Shown here in pieces: positions 17,231 through 26,308 of a stretch of DNA of 64,000 nt. The stretch is taken from the NCBI RefSeq assembly GCF_042731755.1, contig NZ_JBHWLR010000016.1, forward strand, positions 62,001 to 126,000, given 5' to 3'. Position 1 is the first letter of the stretch; the number at the start of each line of letters is the position of its first letter. This DNA is from Promicromonospora sp042731755 (GTDB lineage: Bacteria; Actinomycetota; Actinomycetes; Actinomycetales; Cellulomonadaceae). The notes beneath the pieces were generated by a model. That model was not told the DNA's origin. It saw only the letters and a program-made list of their open reading frames with translations, and searched no databases. The translations under genes and the position numbers were made by a program.

Positions 17231-18229
17231 ATGACGCAGTCGTCGACCTCGACCTCACCCGGTGCGGCCAGGAGCGGGCCGGTCGTGGGGTCAGCCCCAC
17301 TGCTCGGAGAACCGTGGGCCGTCGCCCGCGCGGACGGCAGCCTGTGGGCCAAGGACCCGTCGGTCGTGCGGTTCCAGGGCCGCTACCTCATGTACTTCAC
17401 GCTGCCGCCCACGGAGCCCGGCACGGAGCGGGACCTTTGCGTCGGGATCGCCGAGAGCCACGACCTGCGCTCGTGGGAGCTGGTGGGACGGCTGGGTCCG
17501 GGCGGCGACTACGACGCCCAGGGGCTGGCCGCGCCCGGCGCCGTCGTCATCGGGGACGTGCTGCACCTCTTCTACCAGAGCTACGGCACCGGGCCGCGGG
17601 ACTCGATCTGCCACGCCACCTCGACCGACGGCGTGACGTTCGAGCGCAACGCGACCAACCCGGTGTTCCGGCCGCAGGGCGAATGGAACTGCGGCCGCGC
17701 GATCGACGCCGACGTGATCGTCGACGGCGACCGGCTGCTCCTGGCTTACGCCACCCGTGACCCGGAGATGCGGGAGCAGATCGTGGGGGTGGCGGAGGCC
17801 TCGCTCGACAGCGGCTTCGGCAAGGACGCCTGGCGCGACCTGAGCCTGGACGCCCCGGCGCTGCGGCCCGAGCTCGACTGGGAGGGCGAGTGCATCGAGG
17901 CGCCGGCCTTCGTCCGGGCGGGCGGCGACCCGAGCGGCCCCCTGGTCATGTTCTACGCGGGCGCGTACAACAACAAGCCGCAGCAGATCGGCTGGGCCAC
18001 CAGCGAGGACGGCGTCACGTGGACGCGCGGCGTCACCGAGCCGTTCCTTCCGAACGGCGCGCCGGGCACCTGGAACTCGTCGGAGAGTGGGCACCCCGGG
18101 GTCCTGACCGACGACGACGGCCGCACCTACCTGTTCTTCCAGGGCAACGACACCGGCGGGCGCACCAACCTGCTGGCGGGCGTCGAGATCGTCTGGACGG
18201 ACGGGCGCCCCGCGCTGCGCGCGGGCTAG
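17231..18229 (+). CDS. Five-bladed beta-propeller glycoside hydrolase (GH43-like)
   Basis: 332 residues from ATG 17231 (AGGAG at 17215-17219); ATG 17204 is an alternative. Repeated propeller blades are visible: AKDPSVVRFQGRYLMYFT, DAQGLAAPGAVVIGDVLHLFYQ, AIDADVIVDGDRLLLAYAT, CIEAPAFVRAGG...LVMFYAG, and HPGVLTDDDGRTYLFFQG. The Asp near residue 40 (KDPS), a mid-protein Asp (DADV) and Glu in ECIEAP could be the three acidic residues of a GH43/GH117-type active site. No signal peptide is present, so a cytoplasmic role on imported oligosaccharides is likely, in concert with the GH127 enzyme. Exact family membership is uncertain. Confidence 0.7.
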   Translation: MTQSSTSTSPGAARSGPVVGSAPLLGEPWAVARADGSLWAKDPSVVRFQGRYLMYFTLPPTEPGTERDLCVGIAESHDLRSWELVGRLGPGGDYDAQGLAAPGAVVIGDVLHLFYQSYGTGPRDSICHATSTDGVTFERNATNPVFRPQGEWNCGRAIDADVIVDGDRLLLAYATRDPEMREQIVGVAEASLDSGFGKDAWRDLSLDAPALRPELDWEGECIEAPAFVRAGGDPSGPLVMFYAGAYNNKPQQIGWATSEDGVTWTRGVTEPFLPNGAPGTWNSSESGHPGVLTDDDGRTYLFFQGNDTGGRTNLLAGVEIVWTDGRPALRAG

Positions 18230-18253
18230 TTCCGGCACGGCTGGTGGGAGCGG

Positions 18254-18733
18254 CTACTGCCGGAACGCGAAGGCGACCGAGGCGTCGTCGACCCGGACGG
18301 CGCGCACCTCGTCGGCGGGGTGGTCCACCGGCAGGACCACGACCTGGCTCACCGCCAGGTGCTCGGCGGTGCACCGGGTCTCGTCGCTGGGCGCGGTCGT
18401 GACGTGCACCGTCCAGGGGTCGTACCAGACGACCGCCACGGGATAGGGCATGCAGCCGGGGGTGCCCCACGTCGTCACCGTGAGGCGCGCGGGCCGGACC
18501 GTGGCGTCGACGATCGCGTTGGTCATGCCCTCGACGGGTGGCCCCGGCGGCGACTCCTCGGCCGGCTCGGCGGGAAAGCTCTCGACGACGATCGAGCGCG
18601 GCGTGCCCTCCGGCGGCGGGACGGCGCCGTTCCCGGCGCAGGCCCCGAGGCCCACCGTGAGCGCGGCTGCGATCGCGAGCGTGAGACCGAGCACCCGAGG
18701 GAGGGTGAGCGTCGTCGTCCGCTGCCGGAGCAT
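18254..18733 (-). CDS. Secreted lipoprotein of unknown function
   Basis: 159 residues from ATG 18733, preceded by GGGAGGG. A signal peptide (RQRTTTLTLPRVLGLTLAIA...) ends at the lipobox LGAC, with Cys32 as lipid attachment site. The mature part has a Pro/Glu-rich linker (EGTPRSIVVESFPAEPAEES) and a small domain with two cysteines (TPGCMPYPVAV, DETRCTAEHLA) that may form a disulfide. No family recognised. It ends 25 bp from the convergent glycosidase gene. Confidence 0.75.
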   Translation of the reverse strand: MLRQRTTTLTLPRVLGLTLAIAAALTVGLGACAGNGAVPPPEGTPRSIVVESFPAEPAEESPPGPPVEGMTNAIVDATVRPARLTVTTWGTPGCMPYPVAVVWYDPWTVHVTTAPSDETRCTAEHLAVSQVVVLPVDHPADEVRAVRVDDASVAFAFRQ

Positions 18734-18924
18734 GCTCGGTCCCTCCCGATACGTGTGGTTGTCGTATCGACCATGGCAGGGGTGCCGAGGGAAGTTCAAA
18801 GGATTACTTCGCTGCTCGCGGGCCGGAAACACCAGGCCGCCGGACGTGCCGATCGGATACACTCGGGGCGTCCTGCCGGGAGTCTCCCGGTCCGGCCCGG
18901 AGACCTCGGGCCGACGCGGACCCA

Positions 18925-18998
18925 CGGGGTGTAGCGCAGCTTGGTAGCGCATCTGCTTTGGGAGCAGAGGGTCGCAGGTTCGAATCCTGTCACCCCGA
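18925..18998 (+). tRNA. tRNA-Pro (anticodon TGG)
   Basis: Acceptor stem CGGGGTG/CACCCCG, D-arm GTAGCGCAGCTTGGTAGC, anticodon loop TTTGGGA (TGG) and T-arm CAGGTTCGAATCCTG are intact; discriminator base A, CCA not encoded. Its 3' half is the left attachment repeat of the island that follows. Confidence 0.95.
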
Positions 18999-18999
18999 C
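18965..18999 (+). repeat. attL: 35-bp direct repeat at the tRNA-Pro 3' end
   Basis: The 35 bp from the anticodon stem through the T-arm and acceptor end (beginning CAGAGGGTCGCAGG) recur exactly at 62890-62924. This is the classic target duplication left by tRNA-directed integration. Confidence 0.9.
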
Positions 19000-19179
19000 A
19001 CATCTGTCCTGGTGAGCCTCTGGTTCGCCAGGCCAGAACGGACCAGAGATTTGAACTCCCCGACAAAAACCCGACACTTTGGTGTCCTGGAGACCCGTCC
19101 TGCGACATGGTTCGCAGAGCGTGACGGTCGCCTCCGATCGTTGCCCACTCTCCGGGTGCTCCGCACGCACCTGAGAGTC
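19000..19179 (+). other. Left end of the tRNA-Pro island, non-coding
   Basis: No gene. It contains CCCCGACAAAAACCCGAC at 19058-19075, which has a 17/18 match in the same orientation near the other end of the island (62660-62677). It may be a remnant of an integrase arm-binding site or of the lost integrase gene. Confidence 0.4.
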
Positions 19180-19311
19180 ATGGAGACACAGCAGACGCCC
19201 GAGCGGGGGCTGGACCCGCTGCTGAGTATCGACGAGCTCGCGGACTATCTCGGTCTGCCGGTACGCACGATCTACGCCTGGCGCACCGCGGGCAAGGGCC
19301 CCCGATCGACT
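19180..19311 (+). pseudogene. Truncated excisionase (Xis-type HTH)
   Basis: From ATG 19180 the frame reads LSIDELADYLGLPVRTIYAWRTAGKGP, a clear MerR/Xis-type helix-turn-helix start. After KGPR the expected basic strand and C-terminal helix are missing and the frame continues into low-complexity Thr/Arg codons. The gene is therefore cut off after the recognition helix. An integrase would normally follow; none does. Confidence 0.7.
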
Positions 19312-19516
19312 ACGACGACGCGCACCCGGGGGTCATCTCGTGGGCCTTCGGCCGGGTCACATGCTGTGCTCAGCAGTGCTGTGCGGCGCGGCGTCCGATC
19401 CGCCACACCAGGATCCGAGCGCATAGATCGGGCATAGATCGAGCATCGGTCACACATCACAGCGCGCGGGATGCTGCTCCGACGAGACACCACACGTCCC
19501 CGAAGGAGCATCCACC
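19312..19516 (+). other. Non-coding stretch after the excisionase remnant
   Basis: No gene seen. It carries CATAGATCGGGCATAGATCG, a short tandem of CATAGATCG near 19424, and AAGGAG at 19503-19508, the ribosome site of the next gene. Confidence 0.35.
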
Positions 19517-20659
19517 GTGTTACCGAAGTTGATGTCCCATGACGCGAGTCGGCGTCAGTTCCTGAGAGGGATCGCCGTTGTCGGAGCGGGTAGCGCGGTC
19601 GCGGCGTACGCGGGCGCCCCGGCTACCGCCGCGCCGGCCGTGACAGAGACGGCGGCCAGCACGCCCGCCCGCACGGGGCTTCTCCACACCGTCGAGCACC
19701 TGTCGGCGGCGAGAGCTGGCGTCGAAGCCGGCACCGCGCAGTACGCAGCGGCGTGGTCCCAGCTGGCCGCGGACCCTCGTTCTGCTGTGGGGTGGACAGC
19801 GTCACCCGCCGCCGTGCTCCAGCTGGGTGGCGAGAGGTCGAACCATCACACGCTGCTCGACGACGCCCACGCCGCCTACCAAAACGCGCTGATCTGGCGG
19901 ATCAGCGGCGACGAAGCGCACGCTCGAACCTCCTGCGCGATCCTCAATTCCTGGGCGGGGGAGCTCACCTCGGTCTCCGGCGATCCGACGACGTCCTTCA
20001 CCTTCGGTGTCCACGGCTTCTTGCTCGCGAACGCTGCGGAACTGGTGCGTGATCGCGCAGACTTCGACGCTACCGCTGCCGAGGCGATGCTCACCGGCGT
20101 CTTCCTGCCCCTGAACACCGCTGCGCTGACGGACGCCGAGCAGGGCTGCGCACGCCGGTTCGGGGTGGTCAACCAGCTCGCACACCTGGCCTCGATGAGC
20201 GCCATCGCGGCCTTCGCCGGTGACGCTCCGACATTCGCGCAGGCCGTCGACTTCTTCGAGAACCGGCCCGGCGCGCCCGTCGCGAACACCATCCCGTTCC
20301 CGCATGACGAGGGTACGGGCCAGGTCCAGTCGATCAACGGGGTCGCCCTGGCGGCCGCTGTCTGCGAGATGGCCTGGAATCAGGGCCACGACCTGTACTC
20401 GTCGCAAGGGTCCCGGCTGCTTCCGGTCGCTGAGTGGGTCGCGGCAACCGCGGATGACTACACGTACTACCAGGACCCCGACCTGCTGTGGGGCACCTCG
20501 TCGTCCGGCGCGGCCTGGGCGATCCTGCACGACCACTACGCCGGCCGTCAGGGCGCCGCTGTCTCCGCGAAGCTCACGGCTCTCGCGAACCGGGCCCGAA
20601 CGGAGGGCGCAGCGCTGGACCGGCTGGGCCTGGGCGGGTACGCGTACTTCCGCGGCTAG
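19517..20659 (+). CDS. Tat-secreted alginate lyase-family protein
   Basis: 380 residues from GTG 19517, chosen because AAGGAG is 8 nt upstream. A twin-arginine signal (SRRQFLRGIAVVGAGSAVAA) with an Ala-rich cleavage region is followed by a helical toroid domain: YQNALIWRISGDEAHARTSCAILNSWAGEL resembles the (alpha/alpha) barrels of PL5-like alginate lyases and related heparinase-type enzymes. NQLAHLASMSAIAAFAGD and SINGVALAAAVCEMAWNQGHDLY fit later helices, and the end TDEGAALDRLG...-like segment closes the fold. It would be exported folded and act on an extracellular uronate or other polysaccharide. Substrate is uncertain. It is followed 54 bp later by a cell-wall amidase gene. Confidence 0.7.
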   Translation: MLPKLMSHDASRRQFLRGIAVVGAGSAVAAYAGAPATAAPAVTETAASTPARTGLLHTVEHLSAARAGVEAGTAQYAAAWSQLAADPRSAVGWTASPAAVLQLGGERSNHHTLLDDAHAAYQNALIWRISGDEAHARTSCAILNSWAGELTSVSGDPTTSFTFGVHGFLLANAAELVRDRADFDATAAEAMLTGVFLPLNTAALTDAEQGCARRFGVVNQLAHLASMSAIAAFAGDAPTFAQAVDFFENRPGAPVANTIPFPHDEGTGQVQSINGVALAAAVCEMAWNQGHDLYSSQGSRLLPVAEWVAATADDYTYYQDPDLLWGTSSSGAAWAILHDHYAGRQGAAVSAKLTALANRARTEGAALDRLGLGGYAYFRG

Positions 20660-20713
20660 GCCACGAGTGGCCCCGAAGCACTTTCAACCTGTAGCACTAC
20701 CGGAGAGAGAATC

Positions 20714-22474
20714 ATGAAATTTGTGAGCCGTGCGGAATGGGGAGCACGTCAAGGCGACGTTGACGCCGCCGAGCCCGGGTTCGGCTGGAAGGGCGTGGTG
20801 GTCCACCACGTCGGCCAGGATGCTCCCTCGATCGGGCACTCCGGGTGTGCCGCTTACATGCGTTCCATCCAGAACGAGCACATCAACAGCGGCGCCTACG
20901 GCGATATCGCCTACAACCTCGCCGTGTGCCTGCACGGGTATGTCTTTGAAGGGCGCGGTCTGGGCAAGGTGTCGGGGGCGAACGGAACAGAGACGCCCGG
21001 CGCCAATTACGACTACTTCGCGGTCCTTGGTTTCCTCGGGCTCGAAGGGGCCAGCCAGCCCACCGCCGCCATGATCGAGGGCTTCAAGGACGCTATCGCG
21101 TATTGTCGGCGCTCCGGTAACGCGGGTCTGCGGATTCTAGGTCACCGGGATGTTCGTTCGACCCAGTGCCCTGGCAATCTCTACCCTCTCGTCGAGAACG
21201 GGTCGCTGGAGCCTGGCCCCGGTGCCGCGACCCCCACGTACACGGTCCAGCAGGGTGACACCCTCGCGACGATCGCCCGCCTCTTCGGGATCACCGCCGC
21301 CGCCCTGCTCGACGCCAACTGGGACGTGCTCTCGGACCTGGGGATCGCCGTTCCCGACACGATCCTTCCGGCCGGGACGGTACTGACCATCCCAGGCGTG
21401 CAGTGGGTAGAACCTTCCGACCCAGGAACGAGCACCGGCACACCCGCCGGCTGCGTACCGTTCCCCGGCACCGAGTGGTTCAAGGCCGAGCCCAACAGCG
21501 CGATCATCACCGCGATGGGCAGGCGCCTGGTCGCGGAGGGCGCCGGCAGGTACAAGGTCGGTCCGGGTCCCCAGTGGTCCGACATCGACCGGCAGTCCTA
21601 CGCCGCCTGGCAGACCGAGCTCGGATACCGCGGTGCCGACGCCGACGGCTGGCCGGGGCGCGCCTCGTGGAACCAGCTGAGAGTCCCGGACTCCGGGGTC
21701 TCTGCCGGTCCCGTCGCCTACGAACCGTTCCCCGGTGCTGAATGGTTCAGGAACAACCCCAACAGCCCGATCGTCACAGCCATGGGCGTGCGTCTGGTCG
21801 CAGAGGGCTGCGGCGCGTACCTTTCCGGCCCGGGACCCCAGTGGTCCAACGTCGACCAGCAGTCCTACGCCAACTGGCAGAAGAAGCTCGGGTACTCGGG
21901 AGCGGACGCGGATGGCTGGCCCGGGCAGAGCTCGTGGGACCGGCTGAGGGTGCCCAAGCAGTCCACAACCCAGTACGAGCCGTTCCCTGGGGTGGACTGG
22001 TTCAAGAACAGCCCGAACAGTGGTGTCGTCACTGCGATGGGCAACCGGCTGGTCGCCGAGGGCTGCAGCGTATACGCGGTGGGCCCGGGCCCACAGTGGT
22101 CCGACGTCGACCGGCAGTCGTATGCGCTGTGGCAGCGGAACCTGGGTTTTTCGGGTGCCGACGCCGACGGCTGGCCCGGCCCGTCGTCCTGGGAGGCGCT
22201 CCGTGTACCCAAGCAGACGGCCGGGGCCAAGGAGCCGTTCCCCGGAGCGGCCTGGTTCCACGCCAGCCCCAGGAGCACGATCGTCGCTGCCATGGGCCAT
22301 CGTCTCGTGGCTGAGGGATGCGCCGTGTATGAGACCGGTCCAGGTCCACAGTGGACGGAGGCCGACCGGCAGTCGTACGCGAACTGGCAGAAGAAGCTCG
22401 GGTACACGGGCTCTAACGCTGACGGCTGGCCAGGGCAGACCACCTGGGACAAGCTCGGGGTTCCGCTCACCTGA
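20714..22474 (+). CDS. Modular N-acetylmuramoyl-L-alanine amidase (amidase_2, LysM, four wall-binding repeats)
   Basis: 586 residues from ATG 20714 (GGAGAGAG upstream). Residues 1-160 form an amidase_2/PGRP domain: zinc ligands would be His31 or His32, His144 and Cys152 (LGHRD...TQCPG). LysM occupies about 175-227 (YTVQQGDTLATIARLFG). Four repeats of about 80 residues start near 249, 338, 423 and 508, each with PFPG-x-x-WF, ITAMG-x-RLVAEG, GPGPQW and a DADGWPG-x-x-SW end; these are peptidoglycan-binding units seen in endolysins. No signal peptide is visible, which is odd for a wall enzyme and suggests a phage-lysin ancestry or non-classical release. It cleaves the amide between MurNAc and the stem peptide. 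Confidence 0.88.
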   Translation: MKFVSRAEWGARQGDVDAAEPGFGWKGVVVHHVGQDAPSIGHSGCAAYMRSIQNEHINSGAYGDIAYNLAVCLHGYVFEGRGLGKVSGANGTETPGANYDYFAVLGFLGLEGASQPTAAMIEGFKDAIAYCRRSGNAGLRILGHRDVRSTQCPGNLYPLVENGSLEPGPGAATPTYTVQQGDTLATIARLFGITAAALLDANWDVLSDLGIAVPDTILPAGTVLTIPGVQWVEPSDPGTSTGTPAGCVPFPGTEWFKAEPNSAIITAMGRRLVAEGAGRYKVGPGPQWSDIDRQSYAAWQTELGYRGADADGWPGRASWNQLRVPDSGVSAGPVAYEPFPGAEWFRNNPNSPIVTAMGVRLVAEGCGAYLSGPGPQWSNVDQQSYANWQKKLGYSGADADGWPGQSSWDRLRVPKQSTTQYEPFPGVDWFKNSPNSGVVTAMGNRLVAEGCSVYAVGPGPQWSDVDRQSYALWQRNLGFSGADADGWPGPSSWEALRVPKQTAGAKEPFPGAAWFHASPRSTIVAAMGHRLVAEGCAVYETGPGPQWTEADRQSYANWQKKLGYTGSNADGWPGQTTWDKLGVPLT

Positions 22475-22500
22475 CCTGACGTCTGGTCTCGGGTGCCCGG

Positions 22501-22530
22501 CTGGGCCGAGCTCGCATCAGCTCGGCCCAG
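22501..22530. terminator. Bidirectional terminator
   Basis: Perfect 12-bp stem CTGGGCCGAGCT / AGCTCGGCCCAG with a 6-nt loop, between the convergent amidase (ends 22474) and BTAD-regulator (ends 22557) genes. Confidence 0.75.
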
Positions 22531-22556
22531 TCTCGTCTCGTGTCAGGTCGTACCCG

Positions 22557-25430
22557 TCAGCGCGCGTGCGTCCGCTGAGCGCCGGGATCCGTCGCGTCCG
22601 GCCGGGGAGCGGCCCCGGAACGTGCGAGGTCGTCGATCAGGGCGCGCGAGCGCTGCTCGTCGTCCCACAGCCCGTGCCGGTGGTAGAAGTCCGCCGCGTC
22701 CGTGAGCGACGCGATGGCACGTTCGTGGTCGGCGAGTGCCACCAGCACGGGCCCCATCTGCAGGAGCGTTGCCGCGGCGCAGCGTTCGTCGTGCAGCTTC
22801 TCGAAGATCTGTGCTGCCTCTTCGAGCCGTGTGAGCGCGAGGTCGGCGTGACCGTCGGTGAGCTCAAGTGCGCTGAGCTCACGGAGGACAGCAGCTTCCC
22901 TGTGAGTGTCGTCGATGTGTCGGGCTCGTGCGATGGTGTCGGTCAGCCAGGGGCGCGCCTCGCCGGTCCGGCCCTGGAGCACCAGGAGCCGGCCGAGGCC
23001 GTTGCGCAGGACCAGCTCCTTGGGAAGATCGCCGGAAGCAGACACGACCGTCAGGGCGTCGCGCAACTTTGTCTCGGAGTCGTGGTATTGCCCGCGGCAC
23101 CGGCTGACGGTTGCCATTCCTGCCTGCGCTAGGGCGGCCCCCACGGCATTGCCGTGTTCCTGGCAGGTCCGCCGGGACGCCTCAAGATACTCGGCGGCGG
23201 TGTCGATGTCGCCCTTGTAGATGTGGACCTGGCTCAGCCCGCGCTGCAGCGTCGATGCCGCGAGCGGGCTGATGTCGGCGCTTGCTAGCGCCGTCAGGTG
23301 GCTCTCGTGCCAGTCGTCGTAGAGCGCGTACTCGTCGTAGAGCGGAGCGAGCACACTTGCGAGCTCGTAAGCGCGCGTGGTGAGTTCCTGGTGGCATGCG
23401 AGACGAACTGCCTCCAGGAGGTTCTGGCGTTCGACGGCGATCCACCTCATGCCGTCGGTGCCGGCCGAGGCGCTGCCCTCGTCGTCCCGGAGCCATGACG
23501 GCACGATGATCGCGGTATCGCGTGAGCGGTCGGGCGGGTCGAAGAAACTGTGAGGCCGGTCTCGCCACACCCCGTCGGCGAGGAGTATCCAGCCGTCCAG
23601 AACTCGTGCCACAGCGTTCCGGCAGACGTCCGGTCTGCGTTCCCGCGCCCGGAGCCTTGCGTAGTCTCGGAGCAGGTCGTGCATGTGGTACCGGATCTGG
23701 CCCACTTCGCGGTCCGCTTGCTGCAGCAGGCCGGCGTCGGTCAGCTCGTCGATCACGTGGTCGTACTCCGTGGTGTCCAGCAGTGCGCCGAACACCCAGG
23801 CCGGTGCCTCGCAGGGACCGAGCAGGCCGAACAGGTCGAATGCCGTCGCGGCATGGTCGGACAGGGACTGCCTCGACAGATCGAGGCTTGCAACGACGTC
23901 AAGGTCGCCGATCCTCAGCTCGCTCAGGCGCTTGGTCTCGTCGTCCAGACGTTCGCGAAGCCGCTGTAGTGGCCAGGACGGTCTGCTCAGCAGCTTGGCG
24001 CCGACGATTCGGATCGACAGCGGCAGGAGGCCGCAGAGGTGCACGATGGCTTGAGCCTCATCGCGCTCGGCGTCGATCCGATCCTTCCCGACGATCTGCG
24101 CGAGCAGCAGCTCCGCATCGGACGCGGTCAGCGTGTCCAGATGAATCCGTCGAGCGCCGGGCAGCTCGGCAAGCATCCCACGGCTGGTGACCACGACGGC
24201 CGATTGTCCGTTGGGCGGCAGGAGCGGAAGGATCTGGTTTGTACTCGCGGCGTCGTCGAGGAGAAGAAGTACCCTGCGCCCCGCGAGGAGCGAGCGCAGG
24301 AGCGCGGCCCGATCGTCCGGCGAGGTCGGCAGGATGTGGCCGAGTCCGGTGATGCTCTGGAGCATCGTGGCCAGGAGCTCGTCCGGCAGTCGTGGGTTGC
24401 CGGAGGCTCCGGCGAGGTCGAGGCGGAAGTGCGCGTCGGGATATCGATCGCGGACCATTCGTGCGGCGTGGAGCGCGAGGCTCGACTTACCGGTCCCAGG
24501 AGCCCCATGCACGACAACCACCGTGGGTTGATCCTGCTCCTCCTCAGGGAGGAGATACCCGGCCAGAGCGTGGACCTCGACCTCACGACCGCAGAAGTCG
24601 GGTAACCCGGGTGGAAGCTGCCGCGGTGCGGGAGCAGGTGGCGGCAACGACGGTGCTGGTGTCCGGACTGGTGCGGCTGCCGTGGGACCGGGCAGCGACT
24701 CGTGGAGGATCTGCTCGTGGAGCACCCGGGTGGCCGGGCTCGGATCAGTGCCGAGCTCGTCGGCGAACGAACGGCGCAGCCGATCGTACTGCTGTAGCGC
24801 CTCACCGATCCGACCACTGCGGTAGAGGGCGGTCAACAGCTGGCGCCACAGCTGCTCCCGGAAAGGGTGCTCGGCGATCTGGCCCTCGATGTCCGAGACA
24901 ACGCCTCGGTGTCGACCGAGGTTGATCCGTGCTTGGAAGCTGTCCTCGAGCGCCGTCGTGCGGAGATTCGTCAACCGGTGAGCGAGCTCCACAGCTCGAT
25001 CACCGGGCGGGCTTCCATCGAACGGCTCGCCGCGCCATAGCGCAAGGCCAGCATCAAGAAGTTCCAGAGACTGTTCGAACGCACCGGCCTCGAACGCGTG
25101 CCGTCCGTCGTGCGTGGCGGCTTCGAAGACCCGTGCGTCCACGCCGACGAGATCCTCGTTGAGACTGTATCCAGAGTCCGAGAGTCTCAGGGCGTCGCCC
25201 TTGGGGTCGTCGAGCAGGAGCCTGATCTTCCGCACCTGGGTGTAGGCCTGTGCTGCCGCCGACGCGGGTGGCGTCGGCCCCCACACATCGTGCACGATTC
25301 CCGCGACGGGAACAGCCTGGGGCGAGTGCGCGATGATCGTCCCGAGAACTCCACGGCAACGCGCGGCAGACACCGGAGCCCAGGTCACGCCGTCCGACAC
25401 CTCGACGGTGCCGAGGACGTTGACCCGCAT
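22557..25430 (-). CDS. AfsR/SARP-type regulator (OmpR-HTH, BTAD, NB-ARC, TPR)
   Basis: 957 residues. ATG 25430 is preferred (GGAG 6 nt upstream) over TTG 25442. Domains in order: winged helix of the SARP type (about 1-95, MRVNVLGTVEV...), bacterial transcriptional activation domain (about 100-245, ELLDAGLALWRGEPF...LYRSGRIGEALQQYDRLR), a Pro-rich linker, an NB-ARC ATPase (Walker A GAPGTGKSSLAL, Walker B RRVLLLLDD, about 285-560) and C-terminal TPR helices (KGDIDTAAEYLEA, ERAIASLTDAADFY). Such proteins activate secondary-metabolite or morphogenesis genes in response to an ATP-gated signal. No biosynthetic cluster is visible nearby, so the target is unknown. Confidence 0.92.
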   Translation of the reverse strand: MRVNVLGTVEVSDGVTWAPVSAARCRGVLGTIIAHSPQAVPVAGIVHDVWGPTPPASAAAQAYTQVRKIRLLLDDPKGDALRLSDSGYSLNEDLVGVDARVFEAATHDGRHAFEAGAFEQSLELLDAGLALWRGEPFDGSPPGDRAVELAHRLTNLRTTALEDSFQARINLGRHRGVVSDIEGQIAEHPFREQLWRQLLTALYRSGRIGEALQQYDRLRRSFADELGTDPSPATRVLHEQILHESLPGPTAAAPVRTPAPSLPPPAPAPRQLPPGLPDFCGREVEVHALAGYLLPEEEQDQPTVVVVHGAPGTGKSSLALHAARMVRDRYPDAHFRLDLAGASGNPRLPDELLATMLQSITGLGHILPTSPDDRAALLRSLLAGRRVLLLLDDAASTNQILPLLPPNGQSAVVVTSRGMLAELPGARRIHLDTLTASDAELLLAQIVGKDRIDAERDEAQAIVHLCGLLPLSIRIVGAKLLSRPSWPLQRLRERLDDETKRLSELRIGDLDVVASLDLSRQSLSDHAATAFDLFGLLGPCEAPAWVFGALLDTTEYDHVIDELTDAGLLQQADREVGQIRYHMHDLLRDYARLRARERRPDVCRNAVARVLDGWILLADGVWRDRPHSFFDPPDRSRDTAIIVPSWLRDDEGSASAGTDGMRWIAVERQNLLEAVRLACHQELTTRAYELASVLAPLYDEYALYDDWHESHLTALASADISPLAASTLQRGLSQVHIYKGDIDTAAEYLEASRRTCQEHGNAVGAALAQAGMATVSRCRGQYHDSETKLRDALTVVSASGDLPKELVLRNGLGRLLVLQGRTGEARPWLTDTIARARHIDDTHREAAVLRELSALELTDGHADLALTRLEEAAQIFEKLHDERCAAATLLQMGPVLVALADHERAIASLTDAADFYHRHGLWDDEQRSRALIDDLARSGAAPRPDATDPGAQRTHAR

Positions 25431-26308
25431 CAGACGCTCCAATCAGTGCCCGCCGGGGACGACCGAACGAACAGTCGGAGCACCGGGCAAAGTATGCCGG
25501 ATGGCGATGACGGTGACCGTTCGGGATCCGTGCAGGTCAGAGGTCGCCCACACGTGATCAAGCGTTCGTCTCGCGGTGGCTTGTTGGCCGGCTGCACGCC
25601 CCGCCAGAGGCGTGAAGTACGTAGGTCAGCAGATGGTGGCCGATGTGTGCACCCACCCGATCGTGCGCTCCATGGTCTCTGTGTACTTCGCCAACGGGTT
25701 CCGGTGGGCGGGCAGCAGCAGCGTGTTCACCATCTGCATGGAGGAACGCGTTCGGAAGGCTCTGGAACGCCTGGCTTGGACGCTACCCAGCTTCAGCGTC
25801 GGCGGACTCGCGGTCAGGATGACGACTGAGCAGATGCTGCCACCGCGACAGTCATGGTCCGGCGGTAGCCTCGGTCGCGCGGTTTCGGGCACGGTCGCGG
25901 CCAGAATGACGCTGACCACCTCGGCTCGCCGCGAGCTGCTTGTGGAGTAGCTTGAGCAGGTCGTCTGTAATCGAGATGCGCACGGTCCATCCTCCCCCGG
26001 CCGTTGTGGTCACGTCGGCTGGCGCCGGTGCTCCACACCAGCGTGTGCAGCCGGGAGAGCTCGCCCGTCTCGACTCGTCAGGACGGTCCCCGCAAGCCCG
26101 ATCACGTTCTCTCCGTCAGCGGCGGGTTCCAGCCGACGGTCCCACCCGGTGTGCCCTGTGGCAAGAAAGGTGCTCCCCACCCGCTTGAAGTGACCCCAGA
26201 CAGGCCACATCCTTGCAGGTGAGGGCACCTTTCCTCACGCCCTGGCGGCCTCAGAGACCTCGGTGATGACCATCCAACTCACATGAGTTCTCCCAGGCTG
26301 GTGGGTGG
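25431..26308. other. 878-bp region with no firmly supported gene
   Basis: Both strands carry open frames without recognisable domains. The one candidate with a good ribosome site is the 43-codon frame at 25852-25983 listed separately. In other frames the minus strand reads on through 25919-25626, so a decayed small gene is possible. It otherwise separates the BTAD regulator from the Dabb gene. Confidence 0.35.
25852..25983 (-). CDS. Possible small protein (antitoxin-like N-terminus), may be frameshifted
   Basis: 43 codons from GTG 25983 with GGGGGAGG ending 7 nt upstream, an unusually good ribosome site. The start MRISITDDLLKLLHKQLAAS resembles the beta strand and first helix of ribbon-helix-helix antitoxins. 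After residue 22 the sequence turns Arg-rich and loses the pattern, and another frame stays open from there, so the gene may be broken. No toxin gene is adjacent. Confidence 0.25.
   Translation of the reverse strand: MRISITDDLLKLLHKQLAASRGGQRHSGRDRARNRATEATAGP

Noticed and set aside
25626..25919. Possible lanthipeptide precursor on the minus strand (ends GWVHTSATIC)
   Set aside because: The C-terminal Cys/Thr pattern is suggestive, but there is no leader-peptide motif, ribosome site, LanM/LanB enzyme or transporter nearby.
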